64,000 nt of DNA from Pohlia nutans. Lineage: Eukaryota > Streptophyta > Bryopsida > Bryales > Mniaceae. The notes under the pieces were generated by a model that worked only from the letters and a program-made list of their open reading frames with translations, did no database searches and had not been told where the DNA came from. Positions 23,970 to 35,651 of the stretch are shown here, in pieces; within the stretch, counting starts at the first letter, position 1; the number at the start of each line of letters is the position of its first letter. The translations under genes and the position numbers were made by a program. The stretch covers positions 16,482,408 through 16,546,407 of the forward strand of contig CM040096.1 in the NCBI GenBank assembly GCA_022496805.1, written 5' to 3'.

Positions 23970-25065
23970 AACCGTGTAGGCTCTCACTTCAAATCTCATT
24001 GTCAGACATCCATTTTAAAAATTCAAAATAAGGCTTTAGTTGTAGAAGGCTAACTGAAAGCATGAATTGCAGGAGGCAACACGTAGGAACTGTGTATGCT
24101 CACCTCAAAAACTCACACTTTGGCATCTATGTTTAAAAATACAAAGTGAGGCTTCATCTATAGAATGACTAACCAAAAGTGTGGATTGCAAGAGGCAACA
24201 TGTAAGAACTATGTAGGTTCACTTCAAAAGCTTGCACTTGGACACGTATGTTTAAAAATAAAAGTGAGCTTCAGTTGTAGAAATACTAATTGAAAGCGTA
24301 GATTGTAGGTGACAACATGTAGGAACTGTGTACTAGGCTCTCACCTCAAAAGCGCACACTCTGAGACCGATGTTTAAAAATACAAAGTGAGGCTTTAGTT
24401 GCAGAAGGGCTAACTAAAAGTGTGAGTGGATTGCGGGAGGCAACATGTCGGTGTTGGAATTAAGTTACCCATGCAAATGGTAATTAAGTTATTTATGAGG
24501 GAACTGATAGATGAAGCATTTTTGACTAAGTTACTCATATGGTAATTAAGTTACTTATGAGAGAACTAATAGACCAAACGCCTATGACTCCAAGGTAGTT
24601 AGAACACCAATATAGTAGTCTAGTTCGTCTGTACATATTCTAAGTATGTAGCACAAACATTACTAGAACTATAAGTGTGACTTTGTGGGTGAAGGAGATT
24701 ACATTGTCTAATTGATAAGATTTCACTTCTATGATTGGGTGGCGAGTCACTCAGTATACATCATTTACCTTTTATGTACATTATCTTTCTTAAATTAACA
24801 CTAGGAGCCGTGTAGGCTCACTTGAAAAGCTTGCACTTTGACACCTTCTGTTTAAAAATACAAAGTGAGGCTTCAACTAAAGAAGAACTAATTGAAAGCG
24901 CAAATGAAATTAACATTAAACCAGGGGTTGTCATAGTTCGCAACTTCTGTTCTAAAAGAAGAGATGATTTGAAAATGAGACTCAATACAAAGTGAGGTTT
25001 CAACTAAAGAAGGGCTAACTAAAAGCACATATTAAAATAACATTAGATAAGGGGTCGTTAGAGTT
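23970..25065 (+). repeat. Diverged tandem array, ~115-bp and ~130-bp units
   Basis: At least five units of about 115 bp share GTAGGCTCAC-TCAAAA, then TGTTTAAAAATACAAAGTGAG, CTAACT-AAAG and GAGGCAACATGTAGGAACTG. After the solo LTR the array resumes at 24801 and turns into two copies of a related ~130-bp unit containing GGGGT-GT-A-AGTTCGCAA. The array is split by the LTR at 24452-24800. Confidence 0.75.
24452..24800 (+). mobile_element. Solo LTR, Ty1/copia-type
   Basis: 349 bp starting TGTTGGAATTAAGTTA and ending TTAACA (TG...CA). Flanks are GTCGG on the left and CTAGG on the right. The neighbouring array units read GTAGG at this point, so each side of an original 5-bp duplication has one change. 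Strongly similar to the LTR at 37573-37916. An older insertion, judging from the damaged duplication. The copia assignment rests on the TGTTGGAAT start, not on any internal region. Confidence 0.8.
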
Positions 25066-25832
25066 CGCAATTTTTGTCATGAAAGAAGAGGCAATTTGGA
25101 AACGAGACTAAATAATCTCATAGCTGGGGCTACTACTTTTGCACGCTATTAGTATTTACACAAACCAAGTGGCGGCCGTTGCTGGGTTTTTTACTGTACT
25201 TGTTTTGTTTGCTTGTCTGCACTGGCAAACGGCAACTGAAAGAAAGCGTGGCCACCCACGTGGCGGCCCGGCATCACAGCCCAACCAAGCAGTCCAGCTG
25301 TGGAAGGGGAAAGGGCGGGCAGCCACGGCACAAACGGCTCTGCACCCTAGACTGAAACCCCCGGGCACAACCCCCCCAAAATTCTCCCTGCCCGCTGCCC
25401 GAACCTCTGCCCGACCCGCTGCCCGCTGCCCTCCCACCTTCCACGTACCTCAATAAGAGAGCATCTACTCCTAATATCACATGAGCCCCTCTACTGAAAG
25501 ATTCTCATATTCTTATATTCCTTCAGTTCTCATACTATTCTTCACTCCTACAAAAGTGGAACTGTATGTTCATTTCCAGCTTTAAAAAGCTACCCTTGCA
25601 CCGAAATTCATTCTTTCCTACATTCTCCTGATCAAGGGCGTGCATGTAGGAGTAGTTTTTTGGGATCTGAGATCAGCTTTTCAAAAGCTCTGTGTTCGGT
25701 ACTTGTTTGTACTGCGATGAAGAATCATCCGTGAAGAATTTGCAGCTAGTTTCTGTGAGTAAAACTCACAAGCTTTGGTGCTTGAATTTGTGGAAAGGGT
25801 TCTAAGCGACAGAGTGATCCGCTTCTCTAGTC
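25066..25832 (+). promoter_or_regulatory. Upstream region of the sugar-transporter gene
   Basis: A GC-rich block (about 25170-25445) is followed by a more balanced segment leading to the ATG at 25833, a plausible promoter plus 5' UTR. Overlapping frames at 25139-25456 (+) and 25156-25480 (-) are low-complexity Ala/Gly/Arg/Pro readings of GC-rich DNA. No discrete regulatory site is claimed. Confidence 0.4.
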
Positions 25833-28800
25833 ATGGCAGCGTTTGTGGTGGCTGCGGTGGCGGCCATAGGCAATTTGTTGCAAGGATGGGACGGTGGTGC
25901 TATTGCAGGTGTGTAGAATCTCCAATTACTCCTTTCATTTTTTCTTTTTTTAATGAAAGATGGTTCTGGTTTAGATTGGATCGGGTTAAGAGTCTTGAAT
26001 TCAATTCGCATTCTTTATAACCGTCAAGAGTTACGATTTGTTTTGGTATCGACGTTGTTTCTTTTCTTTGCCTCCCTCTACACGGAATTTGTCTCTTTAG
26101 CATTAGGTTTTGATGTGGCGAGGTCGCAGTTTGCATGCAGGGTAGGTTTTCCCTCTTTCTTGCTAATTCGTTTCCGAATAGGTCAGTTGAATGGATCCAT
26201 CATCCGTGCAATAATTCGCAGTAGGAATGTACTGATGTGTACTTAGTTGACGTGCTCTGTCGTCTGTGACGTTTCCTGATGCTACAATTACTGTGGATCA
26301 CGCATTGCCTTTAGAATTCTCATAGTGTCTTAGAAGATGTCTTCAGCTTTTGGAGATACTGAATTCCTCCCTCACAGGAACTGCAAGGAAACGGTATAGT
26401 TGCCAATCGCACTAAGAAATGCCGTTAACCCCTAAGCGTCCAGTTTGTACTTTCTGTAGTGTAGGAAAATTGGACCCCCTGCTGCAAATCATCTGATTGT
26501 GTGAAAATGACTTCAAGTTTGACACGATCGACACTGTTGATCTTGTAGTACAGAACAAGAGCTTTAAATTGATGTATCGCAATCAGAAATTCGACGTAAA
26601 ATGAGAAAATGCCGCCGTTGCAAAGTTCTGTGATGCAGATGGCCATATTGGCCGTTTTAGACGCTTAGGGTTTAAGTTGTATGTCGGTTACCTGAAATTT
26701 TTCTCTGCGTGAGCAGAAATAGTTTCCCTGCTTTAGACACGTTTGAGTTTAGGGTTTGTTGATTGCCTTTTTTCTTTCGGAATGATGTGATATGTAATTA
26801 TACTGTGAAGTGTTCATGTTTGAGCTCTAATGAACTTGTAGGCCCTCATGTTCTTTAAAAATCATTTTTGAGTAGGTTATATGGGAACTTTCTTGTGTCT
26901 GATAAATTCATTTATTTTTTGACCGACACATGTAATGTTCTTCACTGATTCAAGTGATATTAAATGTTCCCCCATGTAAATTTTATTTTGACACAATATG
27001 ATCAATTGAACTCAATCATGAGTTCTTGCTCCTTTAGGGGTTGTCAGAGTTTGCTGCTAGACCTTTCCACAATCGCTTCTGTATTTTCTGATTAATTAAA
27101 TGTCAAAGCCTTGTATGTACACATAAAATATGTCTTGTGGAAATTGAGAATATGTTGCACATGATTTTGAGCTTGGTGGAGTACCGGTACTGACTAGTGA
27201 GGATGCAAATTACTGGCACTCAACACTGGCAGGTGTTGCGGTAGATGCTTCAACTTATTAACCAATTTAAAACAGTGGTCTTTTAGAGGTTAATCCACCT
27301 GTGAGTAAAGTTAAGTAGCTACTGATGGACCATGTATGATAATAAGGGAATATGCTTGATATTCTCCTCAAGGGCAAGGCATATGCTACTGAATGTTACG
27401 ATAACATTGGTTTTCCATTGATGGTTTTTTTGTGTTTTTGTTTTCTCAGGAGCACTGCTCTACTTAAAACCCGAGTTTCATCTAGAGGAAGCACCAGCAC
27501 TGGAAGGCGAGGTGGTGGCCTCAACATTAGTGGGCGCAGTAGCAGCAGTCTGCATAGCAGGGCCAACTGCAGATTGGCTGGGTCGCAAATTCATGCTCTG
27601 CGTCTCGGGTGTACTCTTCGCAATTGCAGCTCTAGTGATGCTCTACTCACCCTCTGTCTACGTTCTCATCGTGGGTCGCCTGCTCGTGGGCTGTGCCATC
27701 GGCTTGGCAGCCACCATTGCTCCAATTTTGATTTCTGAATCAGCTCCTTCTGAGATTCGGGGCCAGCTCGCTACGTTCCCGCAGTTCTTGGGCTCAGGAG
27801 GCCTGTTTCTGGCGTACGTGATGGACTTGGTGTTGTCACTGCAACCCACTGTCAACTGGCGGTTCATGCTTGGGTTTCTGTTCATTCCGGCGTTCGTCTA
27901 TGTTGTTCTGGCAATCTCTGTGCTGCCGGAGTCTCCGAGGTGGCTTGTCAGCAAGGGAAGAATGCATGATGCCAAGAAAGTGTTGCAGAGAATACGAGGC
28001 CAAGACGACGTCGATGGTACGTAATAAACTTCCATGTCATTATGTGGTCATTTAGACCGAAAGCTCTATATTGCCGTTTTGGCTTTGAAAAGTGCCAACT
28101 TCTTTGTCATTTTGTGGTCGCATCTTGCATAGGTTCGTGCGAATTCAACACGATTTATGTTATTTCATAGGTTCGTGTTATATTCTCATGTATTACCACA
28201 CGTTTGATGCACAAAAACAGTGTCGTTACAGTGTTTACTAAAAACGTATGGTTTATGAATATGATATCCAAAATGCACGACAACCACATTGATAACGTTA
28301 CAGAAATGGTACGTTATTGACAGGTATTGTTTTTTGCACTGATTTAGTAACATGTGCAAATATGGCACGAAAACAATGCGATAACTAGTGTTTTGTCGTG
28401 GCAAAGCCACACTTGAGATGAGTGGCCGAAAGCTCTATTTTGCAGTTTTGGCTTTGAAGAGTGGTAACTTCCATGGCCATTGAGACCGAAAGCTCTATAT
28501 TGCAGTTTTGGCTTTGAAGAGTGGTGGTGTGGCTTATACTTTTGTGTAGTTAGAAACAGATTCTTGAATACGAGGGAAATGCACTCCAATCTCAAGTTAG
28601 GGTTCTATGGTGACCTCGGTGAATTTGGGTTGAATTCTTACTGACCTGTTTCACCAAGATATGTTTTTTATATGCTAGAACTTGCATAATATTCTTGGGC
28701 TTGCACCGTTTCCACTGTAGCCCCAATGACGAATAGATCACTAAAATAACATGAGAATTAGTCATTTCAACATTCATGTGGCCTCAAGATTGTGCAACTT

Positions 28801-31800
28801 TAGAACCACGTGGCAGATTCAGCCACTTTAGAACCATCTGGTGTGGATTCAAAAACCAAACCATCATGACTCATGAGTCCAGGAAGTTTGTTAATTTCAA
28901 ATGTTGAAGTGGAAGTGGGTCAAGAAATTATATCACTTTGGATATAACAGATGCGCCCAAGGTGTGAGCCTGAGCTGATTTCAAGTAAAATTGGCTTGGT
29001 GCGTTGTGGTGTCATCAGCCGCTTTTAATTTCCTCGGTCGGTGTGTGTGTGTGTGTGTGCGCAGGGGAAATGGCTTTACTAGTGGAGGGTCTAGGGGTGG
29101 GAGGTGAGACTCACATTGAGGAATGGCTATTAAAACCATCGGAGAAGCCGGCAAAAGAAGACGACGAGGAATCCGTCATAGAAGAAGGCCAGATCAAGCT
29201 CTTTGGGCCCGATGACACCACCTGGATTGCCACTCCCATAGTGGACGAATACGGCCACTCGTTGACAAACGTGCTGTCTCGGAGCGCCATGACAGACAGC
29301 CGCGTTTCGCAGTTTCTGGATCCGGTGGTGACCATGATGGGAAGTGTGCAGAACAGTTACATGGACATGGGGCTCATGTCACACGATGTGGCGTTCGACG
29401 ATGAGAGACAGTGGGATGAAGAAGCGCAGACTCCTCGCCACGGCCACCAGGGCTCCGACGGAGACAATCTCGAGACCTCTTTGCTGTCTGGAAACAAGTA
29501 TGGCTCCGGGATGAGCCTCCCGCCCATGTCCAGAAACAACTCTGCCAGAAACCGGAGCCCTTTATCACGGCAGCAGTCCAGGTCAGTGATTCCCATCACA
29601 TTTTGCTGATTGCATGATGAATAATGTCCACTATTGCTAGAGCTTGTAATGTACAGTACCCTCCACTAATGATACATAGTTTTGGTTTTTTAAAGATTTG
29701 TCATGAAAGCTTGATAAAATTAGAATATTTGATCCAAAATTTGACATGTTGTATGCATAACACATACAATTGAGTTTTGATAAAAATTAACTTTTTTTGA
29801 CCTATTTTTATACGAAAATCAAAACTCCAGTTTTTACCCTCAATTATGGATACAAATTTTGAGTAACAATGGAAAGAATGGTTTAATGGAAAGAATGCAA
29901 ATCCTTTCTAGAATCATGTGAAAAAAAGAATCATGAGTTTTTGAGGTCTTATTGACTAAGACATCAATGTATGAAGTTATCAATCCAAAACTACTCAATT
30001 TGTAAGTGTATTTTTAAATTTTTAGCATTTCATCCTAAAATGTCCTAAAGTTTGTCATTTCTTGATAGTAGACTCAAATACCTACCCAATGCACGTAGCG
30101 GTTTTGGATTTTGATAATCTTTGTGCCTGAGATCCCATTTTGAAAATCATGGCTTGACTTTATGTGTGAAAATTATGTATCATTTGAGGGGCTACTGTAC
30201 AGAATTCATAAGGTTCTGAGAACGATTGAAGTAGGCTTTGAAATTGAGGTGGCTGTAGTAAACAGTGGCTTGTCGTTAACGCTTTTGGCTTTGTAGTTCA
30301 ACAAGCCATTGCAGAAGAGAGTTTTGTGGTAAAATGATTTGCTGAAATTGCTTCATTTAGAGGATGTGAAGAAGTCAGCTTCGCTCGCTAGCAACCAGTA
30401 GATATCCTACGTTCTCTATTGTTAATGGGTTTTTGAACATTGATATGCTTTAGTTAGTTTAACTTGTAATAGAAAATTATACACCCTCCGTTTCAAAATA
30501 AGAGTCCACTTTTTTGGCATTTTTCAACTTAACGTTATTTTGCCAAAAGAATCGTCTCAATACTCAAAAAATGGTCATATCTTTAATAGTAGTATGTAGT
30601 TTTTGTGTCACTCTCATTATCCGCCCCATTTGAAGTGGACAGTGCCCACGTATGAACTTTGAAGTATAAACATAGGACTAAAACTAGGGAAAACAAAATG
30701 CCAAAAAAGTGGATTCTTATTATGAAACGGAGGGAGTATGAAACATAGGCTCAAAATGGCAATTTGGGAAAGTGAACGCCGGGGCTTACTTGTAAACAAA
30801 GCTCGAGTGTTTATGGGTTCAGGTCTCGAAGCAGACAGGCTCACTCGAGGTCGGGATCAAAAGGCTTTGGATTTTCAGGGCGAGGACAGTCGAGGTCATA
30901 CTCCAAGGCTCCAGATGGAACGACCATGCCTGGTGAATTCGCTGGAAGTGTTGGTGTGGGAGGTGGCTGGCAGCTTGCCTGGCGCTGGGATGAAGGCGGC
31001 AAAGATGGCGAAGAGGGTGGCTTGAAACGTGTGTTTTTGAAAAACGACGGTGGTGAGATGTCCCAGTATCAGTCTACCATGTCCCTGCCTGGAATCGACC
31101 CACAAAATGCTGATGAGTCTTTTCAGGTAGAAAAACAAAACCATAATCATCTCCCTCGTGGCTGAACCCTGGTGTGCTTGATTTCCTCTAACCCTTGAAG
31201 GACCAAGGATTCATGGTTTTAAAATGTCAAGTTCAATTGATCATATAGTGGAAAATATAATTTAGATGAGACCAAATATTATATAACCAGAATCAGTGGA
31301 GAACATTGCTCGAAAAATAAATAAATTTCAACAAAAAAGAAGTCCACATATGACTACTCAAAAAAACTGCTGAAAAAACATGAGGCCCAATTTGGGCTTC
31401 TTGGTCCTTTAGGGGCTAAGGGAGGATGAGCTATTTCACTTACAGGCTCTGTGCAAGTGAGTTCTGATTTTTTGGTCATATGTAGAGAAATTGAGGCTGG
31501 GCTGCAGTGAAGTGTATGCAAAAGTTCTAAGAGTTCAAAGTTCAATTGATAGATTTTCTAAATCCGTGTCGTAGTTTTGATGTGCTAGAGTTTTACATTA
31601 TGCAATGAGTATCTATTTATTTCGTAAGAGCACGCTTGATTTTAGCTCATTCTATCTTAGTGCTCTGCCGAGCATTAGTGTTAGTATGATCTCATGAACA
31701 TGTACGGAAAAGAAGAGTTGTTTTTCCGAGCTTGCTCACGAGGCCTTTTTTGATATTCCTGTGTCTGTGCAGGCTTCTGTTATTGTTGCGCAATCGACAC

Positions 31801-33918
31801 CCTTTTCAAAGGAGCTCTTGGAAGAGCATCCAGTGGGGCCTGCTATGATGCACCCTGCTGAAACAGCAACCCGGGTCCCTCCCATGGGTACTTTACGGGA
31901 TCCTGGTGTGAAACGTGCACTTTTCGTAGGAGTGTGCTTGCAAATCTTACAGCAGGTGAGTTTTTATCACCAAAAAAAATTGATGTTATAAACTTATATT
32001 GTGTACATCAGAAAGAATTGCAGTTGGATTTAGGATACTGGCAGTGGTAGAAACGTGCCAAGAAGCTGTTGCTGTTGAGCATATTAACCCCAAACCAACA
32101 ATAGAAAGTCAAATTTAGAATCTAATACTTCTCGGTCCCAAAAAAAGCTTCCTGTTGAAGGAAAATCATAATTCATGGCAAAGGGAAGTATAACAAGGTG
32201 GTGTCATTTCATAATTTGGTGTAGTTCATAATTGGAAGGAAAAGGGTTGTTTCAGATTTCCTTGCAGTTTGAGCAAACCGTAAGCTTTAAGCTGGGACAA
32301 AATGAATAGTGGTTTAGGAAGCTTTTTTTGGGACAGAGGGAGTAGTCAATTATAGTAACGTCAAAAACATATAATGCTATCATTCGAAAATGTAGGACAT
32401 GATTTCTTCTCTCGTGATACACCCATAACTCTTTTATATCACCCCTTTGGTAATCAATGTGCATGAGTTTAGAACTTGACATGTGGAAAGTCTTCAATCA
32501 CGTGTACACAATAGAAAATATTCTCTGCAGAAGGGAATGTGATATTGGAGAGCGTGATAATAATGAGTTCAGAGTGTACATTATGTGGTTTCATTCTGTA
32601 CTTGAGGCACGAGAGTGGTGTTGTCTTTGGGGTATTGAAATGACATGAAATGAATTATTAATGTCCACTGAGAGGACCACAGCCTAAGGGACTAGCAGAT
32701 GCCGAGATGAGCACCCTGTGATCGGTGCTCAATGGCATGCTTTAAAAATATATTGATTAGCTTGTGACAATTACATGTGAAAATGTTCTTAAGGTTTTCC
32801 ATTCTGTTAGGTGTGAAAAGATCAAGATAAATTTCGTTCTAATGCTATCGTAGTAGGGGCAATGAAAGATGAAATGGAATTCGGTTTCGACAGCACCGGG
32901 TGTGCACATTGAAATTGAGCCTGTGTACGTTGTTTGCAGTTTTCTGGCATCAATGCTGTATTGTATTTTACCCCCCAGATTCTCATGCAATCTGGGGCGG
33001 GAGACATCTTGGGTAAAATCGGTCTGGATGCGGAGTCGTCCTCAATTTTCGCCAGTGGAGTCACCTGCTTTCTCATGCTGCCTTGTATTTTCCTCGCCAT
33101 GAAACTCATGGACGTGTCTGGCCGCCGGTAAACCTTCACCCTTAACCCCGAGAAGCCCGAATTGAGCTTCCTGCTTTGTTTTTTTTAGCATTTTTGAGTA
33201 GCTCCCATGTGGACTTTCTTTTGTTCAAAGTTCTTTCTTTTCTGATCAACACACGCAAAGTTCTTCACTGATTCCGCTGTTATAAAATTTGATTCCATCT
33301 GAATTATAGTTTTCACAATATGAATGATTGAGTTCGTCATTTTAAAACCATGAATCCTTGGTCCTTGAGGGGTTAGTAATCTTGTTTTTCATGCAAAGCC
33401 CCTCCCTGCCTTGAATATCTTTGTGTATGATACTGACACAGTGATTGTGTGTGTGTGTGTGCAGGGGATTGCTTTTGACAACAATACCAGCCCTCACGGC
33501 GTCCTTGTTCGCGCTGGTGTTGGTGAATCTGTTCAAGGCAACTGGACTCATTCCGGCCTTGATCTCCTTCATCTGCGTGACGGTGTTCATTTGTGCATTT
33601 GTGGCGGGCTTTGGGCCCATCCCCAACATCCTGTGCTCCGAGATTTTCCCGACGCGCGTTCGCGGTACGTGCATCGGTTTCTGCGCGGGTGCCATGTGGT
33701 CCAGCAATGTGATCATGACGTACTCGTTTCCCATCCTGAACCTCCATTTTGGCCTGCAAGGAGTCTTCGGGTTCTTCGCAGTGGTGACTTTTGTAGCTTG
33801 GATTTTTGTCTTCATCTATGTGCCCGAGACAAAAGGTCAACCCCTGGAGGTCATTTGCGAGATTTTCTCCATGGCTGCAAGGAAGGAGCACGAGACAATC
33901 CCTGACGACGACTACTAA
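25833..33918 (+). CDS. TMT: Tonoplast monosaccharide transporter (major facilitator), seven exons
   Basis: Exons 25833-25908, 27450-28016, 29065-29581, about 30895-31126, 31773-31955, 32940-33127 and 33465-33918 join to about 738 residues, as in Arabidopsis TMT/TST proteins. Exons 1-2 encode the first helix (GNLLQGWDGGAIA), DWLGRK, SAPSEIRGQL and the sugar-porter motif PESPRWLVSKGR. Exons 3-5 hold the long hydrophilic loop (about residues 225-505) unique to this family, opening MALLVEGLGVGGE and including GVGGGWQLAWRW. Exons 6-7 carry QFSGINAVLYFTPQIL, MDVSGRR, GPIPNILCSEIFPTRVRG and PETKGQPLEV. These carriers load hexoses into the vacuole, probably by proton antiport. All introns are GT-AG. 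The exon 4 start is uncertain: 30895 keeps frame with the donor at 29581, and 30890 with a donor at 29585 also works. Confidence 0.93.
26425..26675 (+). mobile_element. TTAA-flanked MITE in transporter intron 1
   Basis: 251 bp with TTAA at both ends. Left TTAACCCCTAAGCGTCC; right reads inward as TTAAACCCTAAGCGTCTA. Shares its terminus and an adjacent GGCCATATTGG block with the element at 434-828. The minus frame 26425-26646 is a reading of this element. Confidence 0.72.
26827..27044 (+). mobile_element. TTAA-type MITE, second family, degenerate copy (intron 1)
   Basis: Same family as the copies at 31188-31419 and 33142-33376. Shared blocks in order: GGCCCTCATGTTCTTT, TTTTTGAGTAGG, GTTCTTCACTGATTC, CACAATATGATCAATTGAAC and TCCTTTAGGGG. 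The left end is damaged. Confidence 0.6.
28053..28530 (+). repeat. Threefold direct repeat in transporter intron 2
   Basis: A block of about 48 bp, GACCGAAAGCTCTATATTGC followed by a GTTTTGGCTTTGAA-AGTG end, occurs at 28053, 28424 and 28484. The first and last copies are nearly identical; the sequence between copies 1 and 2 is AT-rich and unrecognised. Confidence 0.7.
30482..30736. mobile_element. Stowaway-type MITE in transporter intron 3
   Basis: 255 bp between TA dinucleotides. The inverted ends match over about 40 bp: the right end reads inward CTCCCTCCGTTTCATAATAA, the left CACCCTCCGTTTCAAAATAA. CTCCCTCCGTTTC with a TA duplication is the classical Stowaway (Tc1/mariner) MITE terminus. 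Confidence 0.88.
31188..31419 (-). mobile_element. TTAA-type MITE, second family, inverted copy (intron 4)
   Basis: 232 bp with CTAA at both edges. Its reverse complement matches 33142-33376 across most of its length (shared TGAGTAG, CACTGATTC, CCATGAATCCTTGGTCCTT blocks). Left end CTAACCCTTGAAGGACC; right end inverted CTTAGCCCCTAAAGGACC. Confidence 0.72.
32128..32342. mobile_element. Stowaway-type MITE in transporter intron 5
   Basis: 215 bp flanked by TA. The right end reads inward CTCCCTCTGTCCCAAAAAAA and the left end CTTCTCGGTCCCAAAAAAA, both continuing into GCTTCCT. No coding capacity; the frame 32252-32497 (-) overlaps it. Confidence 0.85.
33142..33376 (+). mobile_element. TTAA-type MITE, second family (intron 6)
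   Basis: 235 bp from TTAACCCCGAGAAGCCC to CTTGAGGGGTTAG. Best preserved of three related copies in this gene (others 26827-27044 and 31188-31419). It fills most of the 337-bp intron 6. Confidence 0.72.
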
Positions 33919-34500
33919 GAGAGATTGTTTCCATGGACCATTAGATTGATTCTTTTATCAGTTTGGCTGGTTTTTTGCCACATGGAAAGCATCGAATACT
34001 ATTGAAACAACACCCACATCTTTTACAAGGCATGTAGTGACTTCTTCTGTTTCTTCATTTGATGAGGACAAGGCTTGAATGTCGACACAGTGGGGCTTGT
34101 GCACATTGCTGGGCCCTTTGCCGAGGAATATGTAGCTGTGAGTAGAAGTGCAGAGAAGTAACTTCCTGGGAATTTTACTGCTCCATCATCAGTATTTTCT
34201 TGCTGTGGGAATCCGGTTACATAGTTTTATGTTCGGCTCTTGTATTATTTACTGAAGTTTTGGAGTAAACATTCTGTCTCGGACACTCCTTTCATAAATT
34301 AGCCACAAAGTACTGGTTAATAAGTGGCTCCTGATTGAAAGTACTGGTTGTAAATAAGTTCTGTTTCAACTTTTGTTTTGAATTCCGGTGTAGTGAGTAT
34401 GGAATCTTATTCTGCACTGACGAACAAAGAACTATCTTGACAGTGAGTGAGATGTTTGAATTTCTTTCATGACATTCTTTAGCAGTGTAGGAGGGATCTC
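33919..34500. other. Transporter 3' UTR and flank
   Basis: No gene. The first few hundred bases, moderately GC-balanced compared with what follows, are probably the 3' UTR of the transporter. No poly(A) site is assigned. Confidence 0.45.
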
Positions 34501-35329
34501 TTAACCCCTATGCGTCCCTTGCCACTCCACCGTATATTTTCTCATATAATTGATTTCATCTTGTGTACTGAAATACACTGAAATACTTTGATACTCAAGT
34601 ACAAGGGTGTATTTAAATATGTTGGTGTAATGAAGTATGGCAGCTTGTATGCAAAAGTACATGGATGCAGTGAAACTTCATGTCATTTAGGAATTAATCC
34701 CCTAGTACCCAGGGTGATTATGGAGAAACCAGATTTTTTTGGTGATTTTTTTCTTATCCCCTAAACGTCCAACTGTCGAGAATGTGGACGATGGACAGAA
34801 TCAAACTCAGATTTCTCATCCGTCATTGACTTTTTGCAGTGTGGATTCTTTACTATATATTTTATGGAAAGTTAGCTTCATGCATGTGTTATCCGATTAG
34901 AAAGGGGATGATTTGTGAAATTTCTAGGCCTCGTTTCATGTTGTAGTGATTCACCCAAAATTTTGAAGATTTCAGTGCAAAAGTGCTCTTAAAAAAGTCA
35001 ACTCTTAAAATTAAGCAACCAAAAAATCTCCAAAATTCACTACAGTTAGAGTATTACATTTTAACCAGTCACAACAAGTTTCATGTACAAATTGCCAATA
35101 TCTTATTTGTAATCAAATTACAAAAGAATTTTCAATTTCAAGTTTCAAATTTTATACAAAAATATTGGTCATAGCAATTGCAGATCTAACCGTATGGATA
35201 GAATCTAAAATTGATAATGTACAACTTTTATTCATACATTAAGTTTAGAATATCCCTATGCGTTGCATTTTATGATGCATCTTTCCAAAATTGCCGAATT
35301 TGGAGAGGGGTGAGGACGTTAGGGGTTAA
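34501..35329. mobile_element. TTAA-flanked non-autonomous element
   Basis: 829 bp with TTAA on both edges, left TTAACCCCTATGCGTCC, right reading inward TTAACCCCTAACGTCC. Internal CCCCTA-starting sequences at 34694 and 34754 look like ends of related or nested elements. AT-rich, non-coding. Confidence 0.62.
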
Positions 35330-35431
35330 CCTTGCGTCTGTATAATGGACGACGAAGAGATTGCAACCTTTCTCTTGACTACATCCTATACAATTCTTCA
35401 TCCATTCAAATTTCTCTTGATTCTTGTGCTA

Positions 35432-35651
35432 AGGTAGAGGGCTCCAAAACCAACAGGGTTCTAATTCCAAGAGAACCTAGGCACAATAATCATCCTAGAA
35501 CCTAAATCTAGGTAGACTATAGAAAGCTTATAATTTTGGTCAACATCCAATAAGAGCTCTATGATGTGCCTAGATTTGTGTTCTAAAATAAATGCATGGT
35601 CTAGATTCTCTTGGAATTAGAACCGTGTTGGTTTTGGAGCCCTCTACCTTA
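35432..35651. mobile_element. Foldback MITE with ~48-bp inverted ends
   Basis: 220 bp. Left end starts TAAGGTAGAGGGCTCCAAAA and continues for about 48 bp; the right end is its inverted copy with two or three changes. The target duplication is not separable from the palindromic TAA/TTA edges. Confidence 0.8.

Noticed and set aside
25139..25480. Gly/Arg/Ala-rich frames upstream of the transporter
   Set aside because: Composition effect of a GC-rich block; no family and mutually overlapping on both strands.
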